From positions 4,189,249 through 4,253,248 of the forward strand of contig NZ_CP033906.1 in assembly GCF_003816055.1 (NCBI RefSeq): a stretch of 64,000 nucleotides of DNA. The letters are read 5' to 3'. Positions 18,201 through 25,675 of this stretch are shown here, in pieces. The notes below the pieces were generated by a model. That model was not told where the DNA came from. It saw only the letters and a program-made list of their open reading frames with translations, and searched no databases. This DNA comes from Bacillus sp. FJAT-42376 (lineage in GTDB: Bacteria; Bacillota; Bacilli; Bacillales; Bacillaceae). Position numbers and translations under genes: made by a program. The first letter of the stretch is position 1; each line of letters starts with the position of its first letter.

Positions 18201-19035
18201 ATGGGCTAGGTGATGGAGATGATACAGGTGTAGAAGCAGGGGCAGGATTCAGCTCCTCGCTCATTTTGGATTGGTCCAGTTCTAGCTGCTTGTTCACTTT
18301 TTCCAAAGTGCGGTACTTTCCAGGATGTAATTTCTCTCCCTTCTCCTTCACATCAAGAGCACGTTCAGCCAATCTTTCAAGCTTCGCAAATTCTTTTTTG
18401 GCTGTCTCAGTGTCTCCTGCTTTCACCAAATCCGAAATTTGTTTCTGAAGCTCGTACATTGATACTTCATAAATAATCGTTTCTTTTGCTATTTTCGAAG
18501 GAACCAAATATTTAGAAAGGAACTCTTTCCTTGTGCTAGACCCATAGACCTTTCCAAAAACCCGTTCCGTTTTTGCAAGAGTGTCTGAGAGTTTCTGATA
18601 ATCAGAAACTGCATCAGCTGTAATGCTCTCTTCATCAAAATGAAGTTCCAGTACCTTACGATCTTCCTCCAGCTTCTGACCCATTTTCACTGCATCTATA
18701 TATTTTGCCGCACGCATAATGTGTTCTTCTGCATGCAGAACCTCAGCGCTTAATTTCTTCTGATCTGAACCCTTATATCCTGCGAGACTTTTCTTAGCCT
18801 TAGCAAGAGCTGCCTTCGAATGACTGAATTGAGCGATAAATTCCGCACTCATTTCTATTTGACTGGACTGATAGAAAGGTTTCAATCCGTTTGCCGCACT
18901 GACTCCTTCACGGACTGCCTGCTGTGTTCCTGTCTGTTGAACTGCTGCCTGTGATGATACAGGACTGACAAAGGCACTGGAAGCTATTACTGCTGCCGTG
19001 ACTCCTGTCATTAAACCCTTAGATTTCTTCCTCAT
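15226..19035 (-). CDS. Large secreted multidomain surface protein
   Basis: 1269 residues starting at the ATG at 19035, 8 bases after AAAGGGAG; the frame continues upstream but that part lacks a start signal. Signal peptide ~1-31 (cut near SSQA-A). Residues ~45-255 are charged helices, then a Pro/Ser linker (SPSPSPSAS). Residues ~280-420 show beta-strand repeats of the IKGDLILDEGIGQGDVFLNG type, as in Paenibacillus/Bacillus surface proteins. ~610-690 is a carboxypeptidase-regulatory/CnaB-like fold (TTDEYGNYWVNVPQGEY), ~700-835 a DUF2135/YfaP-like domain (LTWDERPRDLDSHLVGP), and ~855-990 two FIVAR-like helical modules (GNYPQASFNQLEDAL, GDFPQAAVDQFALDL). No LPXTG or SLH anchor is seen, so attachment is unclear. 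Confidence 0.8.
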   Translation of the reverse strand: MRKKSKGLMTGVTAAVIASSAFVSPVSSQAAVQQTGTQQAVREGVSAANGLKPFYQSSQIEMSAEFIAQFSHSKAALAKAKKSLAGYKGSDQKKLSAEVLHAEEHIMRAAKYIDAVKMGQKLEEDRKVLELHFDEESITADAVSDYQKLSDTLAKTERVFGKVYGSSTRKEFLSKYLVPSKIAKETIIYEVSMYELQKQISDLVKAGDTETAKKEFAKLERLAERALDVKEKGEKLHPGKYRTLEKVNKQLELDQSKMSEELNPAPASTPVSSPSPSPSASAIPSTITAAGDYGKDTVETIDGNVTVSVAGVNLKNLHIKGDLILDEGIGQGDVFLNGVKVEGKTLVKGGGENSIHFTDSVLATVIVNKNDGKVRIVASGNTQVAEVHLESAAKIEEDDLAAGGDGFTNVTVSESVQTAAGSGLQVELIGNFETVNNRATQVRIHLDQATDIRSLVLNAVATVLGRGVIEHAAVNAHANGSSIEQPPANLVLDIGTIVTVNNENHTTGYSQVEKTALTDVVLSPSSLTLQMKDYVAGLTQEDFDITAKLDGQLITLSNLQYNNARNTFTFTPVILTGNMDKKLEVSITPRADSKVSGERITKEYTIAQGFGGRITDIYGVGISGMQLKIREGFDSKYGAIFKTVTTDEYGNYWVNVPQGEYTAELSKSGYVTTYLLGAANTTKFNTLVNETAIRAAASNELKIMLTWDERPRDLDSHLVGPRADGGKFHTWYAERVSGNGETNAVDLDWDDTESYGPETTTIRKLTNGTYRFYVNNYSGERPLNESKGKVEIFKGNSLTADNVFSVPTAPLTEDTEGSDYWFVFELKVTNNGGSVEVVPVNRILSSAPREIEFSQTIYQAKSILKDEIAGKEHGNYPQASFNQLEDALENVNSLGENPSDETMEQAIESLNNAIRDFLKTRVITDRGLLLEKIKDYTSFKENIHTGSGVGDFPQAAVDQFALDLQAAKAIADTFGKTEEEYKEAQKALEEAFYAFNGKVYVYHSYIIETKPGSDNFTVPPLSEAPAAGTEAEVLFPNITPLELSLDVHERENGIGVYTGAMELETEDLSADAGMQLWCQIENGEWINLLEHNIPIEADKTLKVYSIGVIESSELRFQLNDKDGEFGGRFHNPGMMISDRNYRFGALQHQGPIRSTSMHNQEGTGFIDLTFNYPVFTSEQLTGALKLDDFTFTYTDGQDGGASNFHVDSITSTTGEALSGGENQVRINYSYNGAFDATDRVEIASLQNEIFGVDKRPVQFSDMWFDMGSR

Positions 19036-19461
19036 TCTTTTGTCTCCCTTTAGATAAATTAATAGTACTAAAGTAGTATAAAGCATACACAAAGTAAAAT
19101 ATGTCGTTTTTTGTATTATTTTATCAATTAATGATAAAAAATACCCATTAACGTTACGTCGTTTTTTCCTACTCCAACCTAAAAGGCTCTGTAAAAACCA
19201 TTTTTCACAAAACCTCTCTATCTCAAACAAGTCTTAGTGTCTCCGTTTTTTACCCCAAAATATTTGTTACAGTAATTCATTCACTTCCAGTCATCAATTG
19301 CTTTATGAAGGCAACACTTATTAATACCTCATTGGAGCTAAGCCGTCACTCTTTTTTCAAATGCGTTTTTCAAAGTTTTCTAATTGTGTTGTTCATGAGG
19401 CAGTAACAGTCTCCCCTTATGCTAAACTGGAATTATATGCATATATTAGACAGTTACCGAT
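19036..19461. other. Divergent intergenic region
   Basis: About 430 bases between the surface-protein gene and the RNA-ligase gene, expected to hold both promoters. I could not assign -35/-10 pairs with confidence, and no ORF in it has a ribosome binding site. Confidence 0.4.
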
Positions 19462-19476
19462 AAAGGAGAGATGAAT

Positions 19477-20556
19477 GTGTTTCCAAAAGATCAATACATG
19501 AAAGAAGTGGAGAGCAAGTTTATTACAAGGAGACACCATCCGGAACATCCTCATATCGTAATCCTTAACTATACCGAGCACGCAACATATGAGAAACGTT
19601 GGAATGAAGTGACATTACATTGCAGGGGGTTAATTATTGATGAGGCATCCGGCGAAGTCTTAGCCAGGCCCTTCCCTAAATTCTTTAATCATGGAGAAAT
19701 GCCGGAATTAGAGTCAGAGATTCCATTTTCGGAGACGCCGGAATTTACGGTTAAACAGGATGGCTCTTTGGGCATTTGCTATCGAGTGAATGATAAACTG
19801 TACTGGGCGACGAGAGGTTCCTTTGAATCCGAGCAGGCAAAAGCAGCACAGCAGATTTGGGACCGTCAATACGCCCATGTGCAGGTTCCTCATGAAATTA
19901 CTTTGTTAGTGGAGATTATCCATCCTGCTACCAGAGTTGTTGTCGATTACAACGGCATGTCCGATTTGATTATCATTGGGGCCATTAACCGGTTTACGGG
20001 ACATGATTATCCCTATAACGAGCTGCAGGAACTCGGAAAAGCACTCGGAATGCAGGTTACGGAACAAATCAAGTTAACGGTTGAAGAAGCGATCAAGTTA
20101 AAAGAAACCATTGATCATAATAGCGAAGGCTGGGTTCTTAGATGGCCAAATGGGATGAGGCTGAAGATTAAAGGCAGCAGCTATTTAGACATCCACAAAA
20201 TTGCTTATGGACTATCAGACAAGCTGAAAACGGAATACTGGTCCCAGGGAAAAATGGATGAATTAATTCTAAAAATGCCTGAAGAGTTCAGAACAGAAAT
20301 CGAGCGCTTTACATCCACTCTTGATCAAAACCTGAATGACCTGTCCAAGATGATTACCGATCACTATTCGAACGCGAGCGTAAATTCTTCCGATCGAAAA
20401 TCGTTCGCGATGTATGTCAATCAGCATGTGCCGAACGAGCTTAAATATTTAGTCTTTAAAAAAGCAGATGCTAAATTACATGAAGAGATCCTGAAGGAGC
20501 ATATATATAAACATTACTTGCAGTACATAGGGAGGCCAAGCGATGCCGTCCTTTAA
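19477..20556 (+). CDS. T4 Rnl1-like RNA ligase
   Basis: A 359-residue nucleotidyltransferase-superfamily ligase. GTG 19477 is preferred because AAAGGAG (19462-19468) is 8 bases away; the ATG at 19471 is too close. Motif I KQDGSLG supplies the adenylated lysine (about Lys93), TRGSFESEQ resembles motif Ia/III, TLLVEII motif IIIa, SEGWVLRW motif IV and LKIKG motif V, so the active site looks complete. Phage T4 Rnl1 reseals broken tRNA anticodon loops; a chromosomal homologue paired with an end-healing kinase suggests a similar repair role. It overlaps the kinase gene by 14 bases, implying coupled translation. Confidence 0.85.
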   Translation: MFPKDQYMKEVESKFITRRHHPEHPHIVILNYTEHATYEKRWNEVTLHCRGLIIDEASGEVLARPFPKFFNHGEMPELESEIPFSETPEFTVKQDGSLGICYRVNDKLYWATRGSFESEQAKAAQQIWDRQYAHVQVPHEITLLVEIIHPATRVVVDYNGMSDLIIIGAINRFTGHDYPYNELQELGKALGMQVTEQIKLTVEEAIKLKETIDHNSEGWVLRWPNGMRLKIKGSSYLDIHKIAYGLSDKLKTEYWSQGKMDELILKMPEEFRTEIERFTSTLDQNLNDLSKMITDHYSNASVNSSDRKSFAMYVNQHVPNELKYLVFKKADAKLHEEILKEHIYKHYLQYIGRPSDAVL

Positions 20557-21520
20557 TATGATGATCGGATTGCCCGGGAGCGGTAAATCCACCTATGCTG
20601 AAAAACTGGCAAAAGAAATCGATGCCGTGGTCTTTTCCTCCGATTTACTTAGACAGGAATTGCTGGGAGATGTCCATGATCAGGAAAGCAATGAGTTCAT
20701 TTTTGAAGAAATGCATAGAAGAATCATCCAACACCTGGATACCGGCGGAAATGTAATTTATGATGCCACCAACACGAACCGCAAACGCAGAAAACACTTG
20801 ATCAACCATGTGATCAAATGCGAAAAGAAATCGGCTTACTATATAAATGAACATTATGATACCGTCACGAAACGGAACACGAATCGCGAACGAAGAGTTT
20901 CACAGCAGGTCATCGATAAAATGTATCAATCCTTGCAGATTCCATTAGTTAACGAAGGCTGGGATGAATTGATTGTTGTTTCAAGTGAAAAGAATACGTT
21001 GGATTCCAGACTGCCTCTGGAAAACATGATTACTGCTGAATTAGAGCATGATGTACTTTTCAGCCATCTCCAATCCCATATTCCCGACTTTCAATCCATC
21101 TATAATGTGCCCCATGACTCTTCCTATCATAGCTTCTCCATAAGCAGGCACACGTATCATGTTTGGGAGAGGATTTTAAATAATGATCACGAAGCGGATA
21201 AACTTCAACTGCTGTGGGCTGCCTTGTTTCATGATCTGGGGAAAGGATTCTGCAAGTCCTTTGTTAATTTTAAAGGGGAGTCAACACGATACGCGAGCTT
21301 CATAGGACACGAATACGTATCCTCCCAGCTGGCCGTATACTGGCTAACGAAACTCGGATACGACAAATCATTTATACAATTAACAAGTGATCTCATACAA
21401 ATGCACATGGTTCCCATGAATGCATCTGACAAGAAAATGAAAGAGGTTAAGCAGCTGATCGGGGAGCATGCATTTAACCAGCTTATGATCCTTCATGAAG
21501 CAGATACTGGTGCGAAGTGA
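20543..21520 (+). CDS. Polynucleotide kinase-like P-loop domain fused to HD phosphohydrolase domain
   Basis: A 325-residue bifunctional protein. Residues ~5-150 are a kinase of the T4 Pnk type: P-loop GLPGSGKST, then FSSDLLR and YDATNTNRKRR, the usual substrate and lid region. Residues ~185-310 carry an HD domain (HTYHVWERIL, LFHDLGKGF, SFIGHEYVSS). T4 Pnkp uses a HAD phosphatase; in HD-Pnk of Runella, from memory, an HD domain removes 2',3'-cyclic phosphate and 3'-phosphate ends. Here the order is kinase first, HD second. With the adjacent ligase it would provide 5' phosphorylation, 3' end healing and sealing. GGAGG (20531-20535) fixes the start. Confidence 0.85.
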   Translation: MPSFNMMIGLPGSGKSTYAEKLAKEIDAVVFSSDLLRQELLGDVHDQESNEFIFEEMHRRIIQHLDTGGNVIYDATNTNRKRRKHLINHVIKCEKKSAYYINEHYDTVTKRNTNRERRVSQQVIDKMYQSLQIPLVNEGWDELIVVSSEKNTLDSRLPLENMITAELEHDVLFSHLQSHIPDFQSIYNVPHDSSYHSFSISRHTYHVWERILNNDHEADKLQLLWAALFHDLGKGFCKSFVNFKGESTRYASFIGHEYVSSQLAVYWLTKLGYDKSFIQLTSDLIQMHMVPMNASDKKMKEVKQLIGEHAFNQLMILHEADTGAK

Positions 21521-21531
21521 ATTTTAGGGCA

Positions 21532-21569
21532 AAGGGACGGTTCTACTCCTTTGGAAGTAAGAGAACCGA
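21532..21569. repeat. REP-like element
   Basis: An imperfect palindrome of the type AAGGGACGGTTCT...AGAGAACCG around CTCCTTTGG. It resembles the RAYT-associated GGGACGG elements at 61.8-63.0 kb and sits just after the kinase-HD gene. Confidence 0.5.
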
Positions 21570-21631
21570 TATTCATACTTTTATCCCATTTATTTTCATA
21601 TGATCGCTGCTCATGTAAGAGAGCTGATTAT

Positions 21632-21670
21632 TAAAAAAGACTGCTGAAATTTCAACAGCAGTCTTTTTTA
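21632..21670 (-). terminator. Strong intrinsic terminator
   Basis: AAAAAAGACTGCTG pairs with CAGCAGTCTTTTTT around AAATTTCAA. It lies directly after the stop of the frameshifted minus-strand gene at 21675 and could also end the RNA-repair operon on the plus strand. Confidence 0.8.
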
Positions 21671-21674
21671 CGAT

Positions 21675-21862
21675 TCAATTAATTCCCATTCCCTTTAACT
21701 CTAAATTTTCTCCTATGATTCCTAACTTTTCTACATGCTTCCTTGCCTTTCCGTAAGAGGTCCCGCTAACGAGAGAATAAGGCTAAATGTGCTTATCTTG
21801 ATTCCCTTTTCCATACCGAGATTTTCTATATTAACTTTATCACTTTCACCAAATAAACCCAT
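21675..21862 (-). pseudogene. Small frameshifted gene, unknown family
   Basis: ATG at 21862 after AAGGA opens MGLFGESDKVNIENLG and runs for 44 codons. A -1 shift near 21785 joins its first ~31 residues to a second frame reading LVSGTSYGKARKHVEKLG and ending in MGIN with TGA at 21675. A terminator follows at once, so the whole looks like one ~63-residue gene broken by a single indel. I do not recognise the family. The remaining bases from 21863 to 22201 hold no supported gene. Confidence 0.4.
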
Positions 21863-22201
21863 TTACACAAAGTCCTTATGTATCTGATCTATTTTTGATA
21901 ACTAGTCTGATTTAACTAAGAAATAAACATGTAACTCTTTATTTCTCATGAGCTTCTGCCCAAGCATCTAGCCGAAATATGGAGTTTTATAGGGGGAGAA
22001 ACAAAGAATGTTCAGGACTATATCATGATATTCCAATTAAAAAAGGCACTTTTCACCTTATGGAAAGACTTATTTTTCTTTACAAAATATAGATTCTTTA
22101 CAAATGTTTAACTTGAGGGGGAGGGAGAAGGTACACTATCATTTCAGGTAGACACGTGCTCTTATTCGTTTAGTTTTAAAAATTAGCTCTGTTAAACTTG
22201 G

Positions 22202-22241
22202 CTGTTGATTGCAGCTAGCAGTCGTTCGCTCCAATCAACAG
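22202..22241 (+). promoter_or_regulatory. Inverted repeat upstream of the secreted nuclease gene
   Basis: CTGTTGATTG (22202-22211) and CAATCAACAG (22232-22241) form a perfect 10-bp inverted repeat with a 20-base loop, and ATCAACA recurs at 22251. It lies in the leader 50 bases before the ATG at 22292 with no T-run, so it is more likely an operator or leader hairpin than a terminator. Confidence 0.45.
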
Positions 22242-22291
22242 GTGTTAAAAATCAACATAGCCAAAAAATTAAATACAGGAGGCATCTCACC

Positions 22292-22918
22292 ATGCTTAAA
22301 AAATCAATGCTGTTTGTTTTTATCCTGGTTCTCTCATTTGCTGTTGTGAAACTGCCTGCGGCTTCGGCTGTTCCTTCCGTGACTCCTTCCAAGGCGACCG
22401 TTCAGTCGTACTTGAACTCTCTGACTGTGAAGAGCGAGGAGTCTATGACAGGCTACTCGAGGGACAAGTTCCCTCACTGGATTAGTCAAGGCGGAGGATG
22501 CGATACCCGCCAGGTTGTACTCAAGCGTGATGCCGACTCTTACAGTGGAAGCTGCCCTGTCACTTCCGGTGTATGGTACAGTTACTATGACGGTGTCATG
22601 GTTTACTCTCCGTCTGAAATGGACATTGATCACGTGGTCCCGCTCGCTGAAGCGTGGCGTTCCGGCGCAAGCAGCTGGACGACAGCAAAGCGCGAAAGCT
22701 TTGCCAATGATCTAAGCGGCCCTCAGCTTATTGCGGTAACGGCAAGCTCAAACCGCTCCAAAGGCGACCAGGATCCATCAACATGGAAGCCATCCCGCTC
22801 CGGTGCAAGCTGCGGCTATGCGAAGTGGTGGATTACAACCAAATACAACTGGGACCTGCATCTGCAGTCATCGGAGAAAACGGCGCTGCAAAGCATGCTT
22901 AACACCTGCTCCTACTAA
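22292..22918 (+). CDS. Secreted HNH-type nuclease (DUF1524-like)
   Basis: A 208-residue exported nuclease. ATG 22292 is chosen because AGGAGG lies 9 bases upstream. Residues 1-~28 are a signal peptide (KKSMLFVFILVLSFAVVKL, cut near ASA). The catalytic core is MDIDHVVPLAEAWRSGAS, the DHV-PL motif of the HNH/DUF1524 family, followed by PQLIAVTASSNRSKGDQDP, which supplies the Asn and later metal-binding positions. Cys residues at about 71, 87, 171 and 206 could form disulfides in the exported protein. Likely roles are nutrient DNA breakdown or competition. A hairpin and an 81-residue gene follow. Confidence 0.83.
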   Translation: MLKKSMLFVFILVLSFAVVKLPAASAVPSVTPSKATVQSYLNSLTVKSEESMTGYSRDKFPHWISQGGGCDTRQVVLKRDADSYSGSCPVTSGVWYSYYDGVMVYSPSEMDIDHVVPLAEAWRSGASSWTTAKRESFANDLSGPQLIAVTASSNRSKGDQDPSTWKPSRSGASCGYAKWWITTKYNWDLHLQSSEKTALQSMLNTCSY

Positions 22919-22927
22919 GTCTGTTCC

Positions 22928-22970
22928 AGCACGTACGTACGGTATCACGTCCGTACGTGCTGCACATTTT
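22928..22970 (+). terminator. Hairpin after the nuclease gene
   Basis: AGCACGTACG (22928-22937) pairs with CGTACGTGCT (22952-22961), followed by GCACATTTTTATT. The T-run is short, so it may act as an attenuator between the nuclease and the next gene. Confidence 0.6.
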
Positions 22971-22994
22971 TATTCAATAAAAGGAGGCACCAAT

Positions 22995-23240
22995 ATGGAA
23001 ACAAAATCAACGATCTTCACCGCAACCCACGGAGTCATGACCACTGAAGTCGGTGTCATCAGCGGCGAGCTCGAACTGCGCACTACGTGTGATAACAACG
23101 GCGTGCTTACCCTCGCCATCACCTATGCCGGCGCCGAGGAGTGGTACACACTTCCCGGGGAAAGTTATACTCTGCATGATGTACGTGATCATGGGGTTGT
23201 TCACGAAATGGTGGTAAATGTGCTGGAGCGGGATTCTTAA
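22995..23240 (+). CDS. Hypothetical protein, 81 residues
   Basis: ATG 22995 follows AAAGGAGG at 7 bases; a longer frame in the same phase runs back into the nuclease gene but lacks a start signal. The product begins METKSTIFTATHGVMT and has an acidic, beta-rich composition with no signal peptide or transmembrane segment. No family recognised. Placed directly behind a secreted nuclease it could be an intracellular inhibitor, by analogy with nuclease-inhibitor pairs such as NucA/ComJ, but no similarity supports this. Confidence 0.6.
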   Translation: METKSTIFTATHGVMTTEVGVISGELELRTTCDNNGVLTLAITYAGAEEWYTLPGESYTLHDVRDHGVVHEMVVNVLERDS

Positions 23241-23510
23241 AAGTATGGAAATCGTCCCCAGCCCAAGTTTCTACGTAATGGCGAAATCTTACTGATTATT
23301 TCTAATACTCTGTGTACTTTCAGGTGTTTAATAAAGAATGAAAAGCGGCTGGAATGAAAAACCTCCTCCCATGAAGAATTAGATGACAAGAATGGGGGGG
23401 ATCTTGGAGAGAAATTAAAGCCCTATAAATGCGCTGCAGGGGAATTTCTTCGTTAATATTAGAAAAGGAAGGGCTCTTTCGGAAAAAGTTCGATTCGGCA
23501 CCCCTCCTCA
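23241..23510. other. Intergenic region without a supported gene
   Basis: About 270 bases of low coding quality between the 81-residue gene and the terminator at 23511. A minus-strand open frame at 23320-23553 runs through that terminator and lacks a ribosome binding site. Confidence 0.4.
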
Positions 23511-23544
23511 TAAAAAAAACCTCAATAAGGAAATCCTTGAGGTT
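23511..23544 (-). terminator. Intrinsic terminator of the toxin/immunity operon
   Basis: In minus-strand sense AACCTCAA pairs with TTGAGGTT around 11 bases and is followed by eight T's. It lies 24 bases after the 79-residue gene. Confidence 0.85.
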
Positions 23545-23567
23545 ATCCACCAAATAGTGATAGATTT

Positions 23568-23807
23568 TTATTTAATAATTTTTTCTCCCAGTATCGGTGT
23601 TATACCATTGATTTCTTCAACTCCAAAGCCAAAAGACTTTAACTGAGACTCAATTACTTCTAGTACATCGTAATAGGAAAAATTCATACCTAGTCTATAG
23701 TTCTTTTCTTCAAGACTTTCCGTATCTGTTGATATCAATGATTGATTGTACTTTTCTTGTAATTCCATTATCAAATCAGCCAAAAAATTCTTCATCTCAT
23801 TATTCAA
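23568..23807 (-). CDS. Putative immunity protein, 79 residues
   Basis: Starts at TTG 23807, 7 bases after AAGGTGG. The acidic helical product (EMKNFLADLIMELQEKYNQS, cut here) has no signal or membrane segment and matches no family I recognise. It begins 12 bases downstream of the toxin-like gene stop and shares its terminator, which is the standard position for a cognate immunity protein. The role is inferred from position only. Confidence 0.55.
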   Translation of the reverse strand: MNNEMKNFLADLIMELQEKYNQSLISTDTESLEEKNYRLGMNFSYYDVLEVIESQLKSFGFGVEEINGITPILGEKIIK

Positions 23808-23819
23808 TGTTATTCCACC

Positions 23820-25004
23820 TTACTTTCCTCTTAATATTCCTTCAAGTATTCGTTTTTGTTCCATTTGCCTTTGAATATCAGATGGCCATTTTTTATTTAT
23901 CAAAGCTTCCTGTTGTCTTGGATCTAAATTTTTAAAATTCGGAATGGACTTCTCAGGATTTTTTATTTTATCTTGATGCTCTGAAATCTGTTTATTGATT
24001 GATTGTATACCTTTCTTTATTTCCTCAGGGGACTTATTTATATATTGCTTATAAAAACCTGAATGTTTTCCTCCATTTTTTGCAATATCATATGCATTAC
24101 CTATCTTCTTATCCAACGACCTATACGAACCAGTCTTCACATCAACCTTCCCTACCATATCATCCGCTTTCCGCACCAGCTGCTTCGGAATGTTTTTTAT
24201 GGCCCTGATACCAGGTTTTAACGGACGGGTGTAAGCTCCGCCACCTATTGTGATGGCAGCAACGACTTTATCGAAATTGGATAGCTTTTCTTTGGTAATA
24301 GCATTTTCACCTGAGCTTAGTTCTTTGGCAGATTTAAAATTTGAAATTCCCGGAATACTGTCCAGCCATGCCGATCCCGCCCGTTTTCTTTCTAAATCAG
24401 ATATTTTTTTCCAAGTAAGCGGATCACGCCCGGTTAGGGTTTTTAATTGGTCCAGGGTTCCCATTGTTGCAGGGTGAGTGTTTAACTGCATTTCTACAGA
24501 ATCCCTCAGTGCCTCTGCTAATTTATTCTTTTTCTTTACGAGCTTGGTTTTAGGGAGTGTTCTTACTATGCTTTTATAATTAATTTTTGGACTGGTTTTC
24601 TTTATTGTAGATTTTGGTGTCTCTACATTCCCCATAGGATTAACTAAAACACCATTTTCAAAGTAAATATGTTTTCTTTTCCATTCAATGATGGCCATAG
24701 GGTTGTCCTTAATCGATTTTGGAACGTCCCATGGATTTTCTGCGTAGATGGCAGCACAATTTTTGTCCGTTCCGAGCATCAGCTCCCGCGCAATAAACAC
24801 CTTCTGATGTCCATGATCTAATTTTCCGAGGTACGTTTCCAGTTGTTTCAATAAGTTCATTTTAGCATGTTCAATATCAGCGGTGGTAGCGTAGGAGGAG
24901 GCTTTGGTGATGATGGATTGGCCTTCCTGAGCGATTTGGATGGACTGGCCGATTTTCTGGGCGAGTTCCAGGAGTTCCTGCGGTTTGATTTGGATATCCG
25001 TCAT
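23820..25004 (-). CDS. Polymorphic toxin-like protein with pre-toxin region
   Basis: 394 residues. The first ~110 are helical (MTDIQIKPQELLELAQKIGQ) and probably form the export or partner-binding part. A central region around 205-270 (SIPGISNFKSAKELSSGENA, then TIGGGAYTRPLKPG) resembles the pre-toxin TG linker of polymorphic toxins. The C-terminal ~115 residues (GKHSGFYKQYINKSPEEI, then NLDPRQQEALINKKWPSDI) are a basic effector-like domain of unknown activity. It overlaps the upstream DUF5082-like gene by 4 bases (ATGA), the pairing seen in YwqH-YwqJ-type loci. A classic LXG start is not evident. Confidence 0.7.
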   Translation of the reverse strand: MTDIQIKPQELLELAQKIGQSIQIAQEGQSIITKASSYATTADIEHAKMNLLKQLETYLGKLDHGHQKVFIARELMLGTDKNCAAIYAENPWDVPKSIKDNPMAIIEWKRKHIYFENGVLVNPMGNVETPKSTIKKTSPKINYKSIVRTLPKTKLVKKKNKLAEALRDSVEMQLNTHPATMGTLDQLKTLTGRDPLTWKKISDLERKRAGSAWLDSIPGISNFKSAKELSSGENAITKEKLSNFDKVVAAITIGGGAYTRPLKPGIRAIKNIPKQLVRKADDMVGKVDVKTGSYRSLDKKIGNAYDIAKNGGKHSGFYKQYINKSPEEIKKGIQSINKQISEHQDKIKNPEKSIPNFKNLDPRQQEALINKKWPSDIQRQMEQKRILEGILRGK

Positions 25005-25321
25005 AGGGAGGCCAGCTCCTGTAAGAGACGTCTGATTTCCTCATTAATGGCCTCAATGGTTTCCACCCCGGAGATCTCCATTTGCCCAAGTAAATGATTG
25101 AGATCCTCCGCAAGCTCCTTGTATGCTGTCCCGCCTTCCCCGGTCCATTGCCCCAGATAGGTATCGTGAGCATTTTTAAGGCCCTGTTTGGTTTTGCGGA
25201 GCTCATCCATTCCTTCCTGAATATCAGCCTTGTATTTTTGCAGGGACGCCATTTTTTTCATAATCTCGATTCGTTTAGCCAGTATGGCTGCCCTGGCTTC
25301 CATTTCTATTAAATCCGGCAA
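25001..25321 (-). CDS. Small helical DUF5082/WXG100-like protein
   Basis: 106 residues from TTG 25321, chosen because AAAGGAG lies 8 bases upstream; an in-frame ATG at 25348 has no such site. The protein is almost wholly helical with heptad-like spacing (ILAKRIEIMKKMASLQKYK) and contains a central WTGEGG turn, the WXG-like signature of the type VII secretion partner families (YwqH is the B. subtilis analogue). It is translationally coupled to the toxin-like gene and probably serves as its export chaperone. No secretion-machine genes lie in this window. Confidence 0.65.
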   Translation of the reverse strand: MPDLIEMEARAAILAKRIEIMKKMASLQKYKADIQEGMDELRKTKQGLKNAHDTYLGQWTGEGGTAYKELAEDLNHLLGQMEISGVETIEAINEEIRRLLQELASL

Positions 25322-25539
25322 AAATTCCACTCCTTTCCAGTCACTCATGAATATAATGGTAAAATAATACATAAACTCTTTCCATCATCCAAAAGTCCTT
25401 TTCTTATCCTTCAAGGAGGTTCTCTTGAACCATTCTATTGTTATGGCACTTCACAAACAGAATCTTTTTCTTCACCTTCTTTCCCTTATAAAAGTCACAA
25501 TAAACAAAATTATCCAATTTGTTTTTTCACTCTTTAAAC

Positions 25540-25582
25540 ATGAAAAAGAAGCGCGGGAATCACCCCAACGCTTCTTTTTGCA
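25540..25582 (-). terminator. Hairpin, member of a repeated terminator family
   Basis: AAAAAGAAGCG pairs with CGCTTCTTTTT. Similar AAAAAGAAGC sequences occur at 27558 and 29638; two of the three lie just after remnants of the same gene family. Confidence 0.65.
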
Positions 25583-25594
25583 TAGGAAGGAAAA

Positions 25595-25675
25595 CTATTC
25601 CCCCATAAACTCCCTTAAATCCCGGATCATTGCTTCATTCGAATAAATATAACTGCCCTTATTTAAATGAAAAAG
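25595..25675 (-). pseudogene. C-terminal remnant of a DUF6933-like gene
   Basis: A 26-codon minus-strand fragment ends GSYIYSNEAMIRDLREF and then MGE and TAG (25595-25597). The end of the decayed gene at 29702-30208 reads VYFYSNEAMYRDLVEFWG, so both are 3' ends of related genes. Nothing upstream continues the frame; a transcription terminator lies there instead, so the gene was lost by deletion. Confidence 0.45.

Noticed and set aside
25425..25646. 73-codon plus-strand frame behind AAGGAGG
   Set aside because: The ribosome binding site is tempting, but the frame crosses a terminator hairpin and the minus-strand gene remnant, and the product has no coherent pattern.
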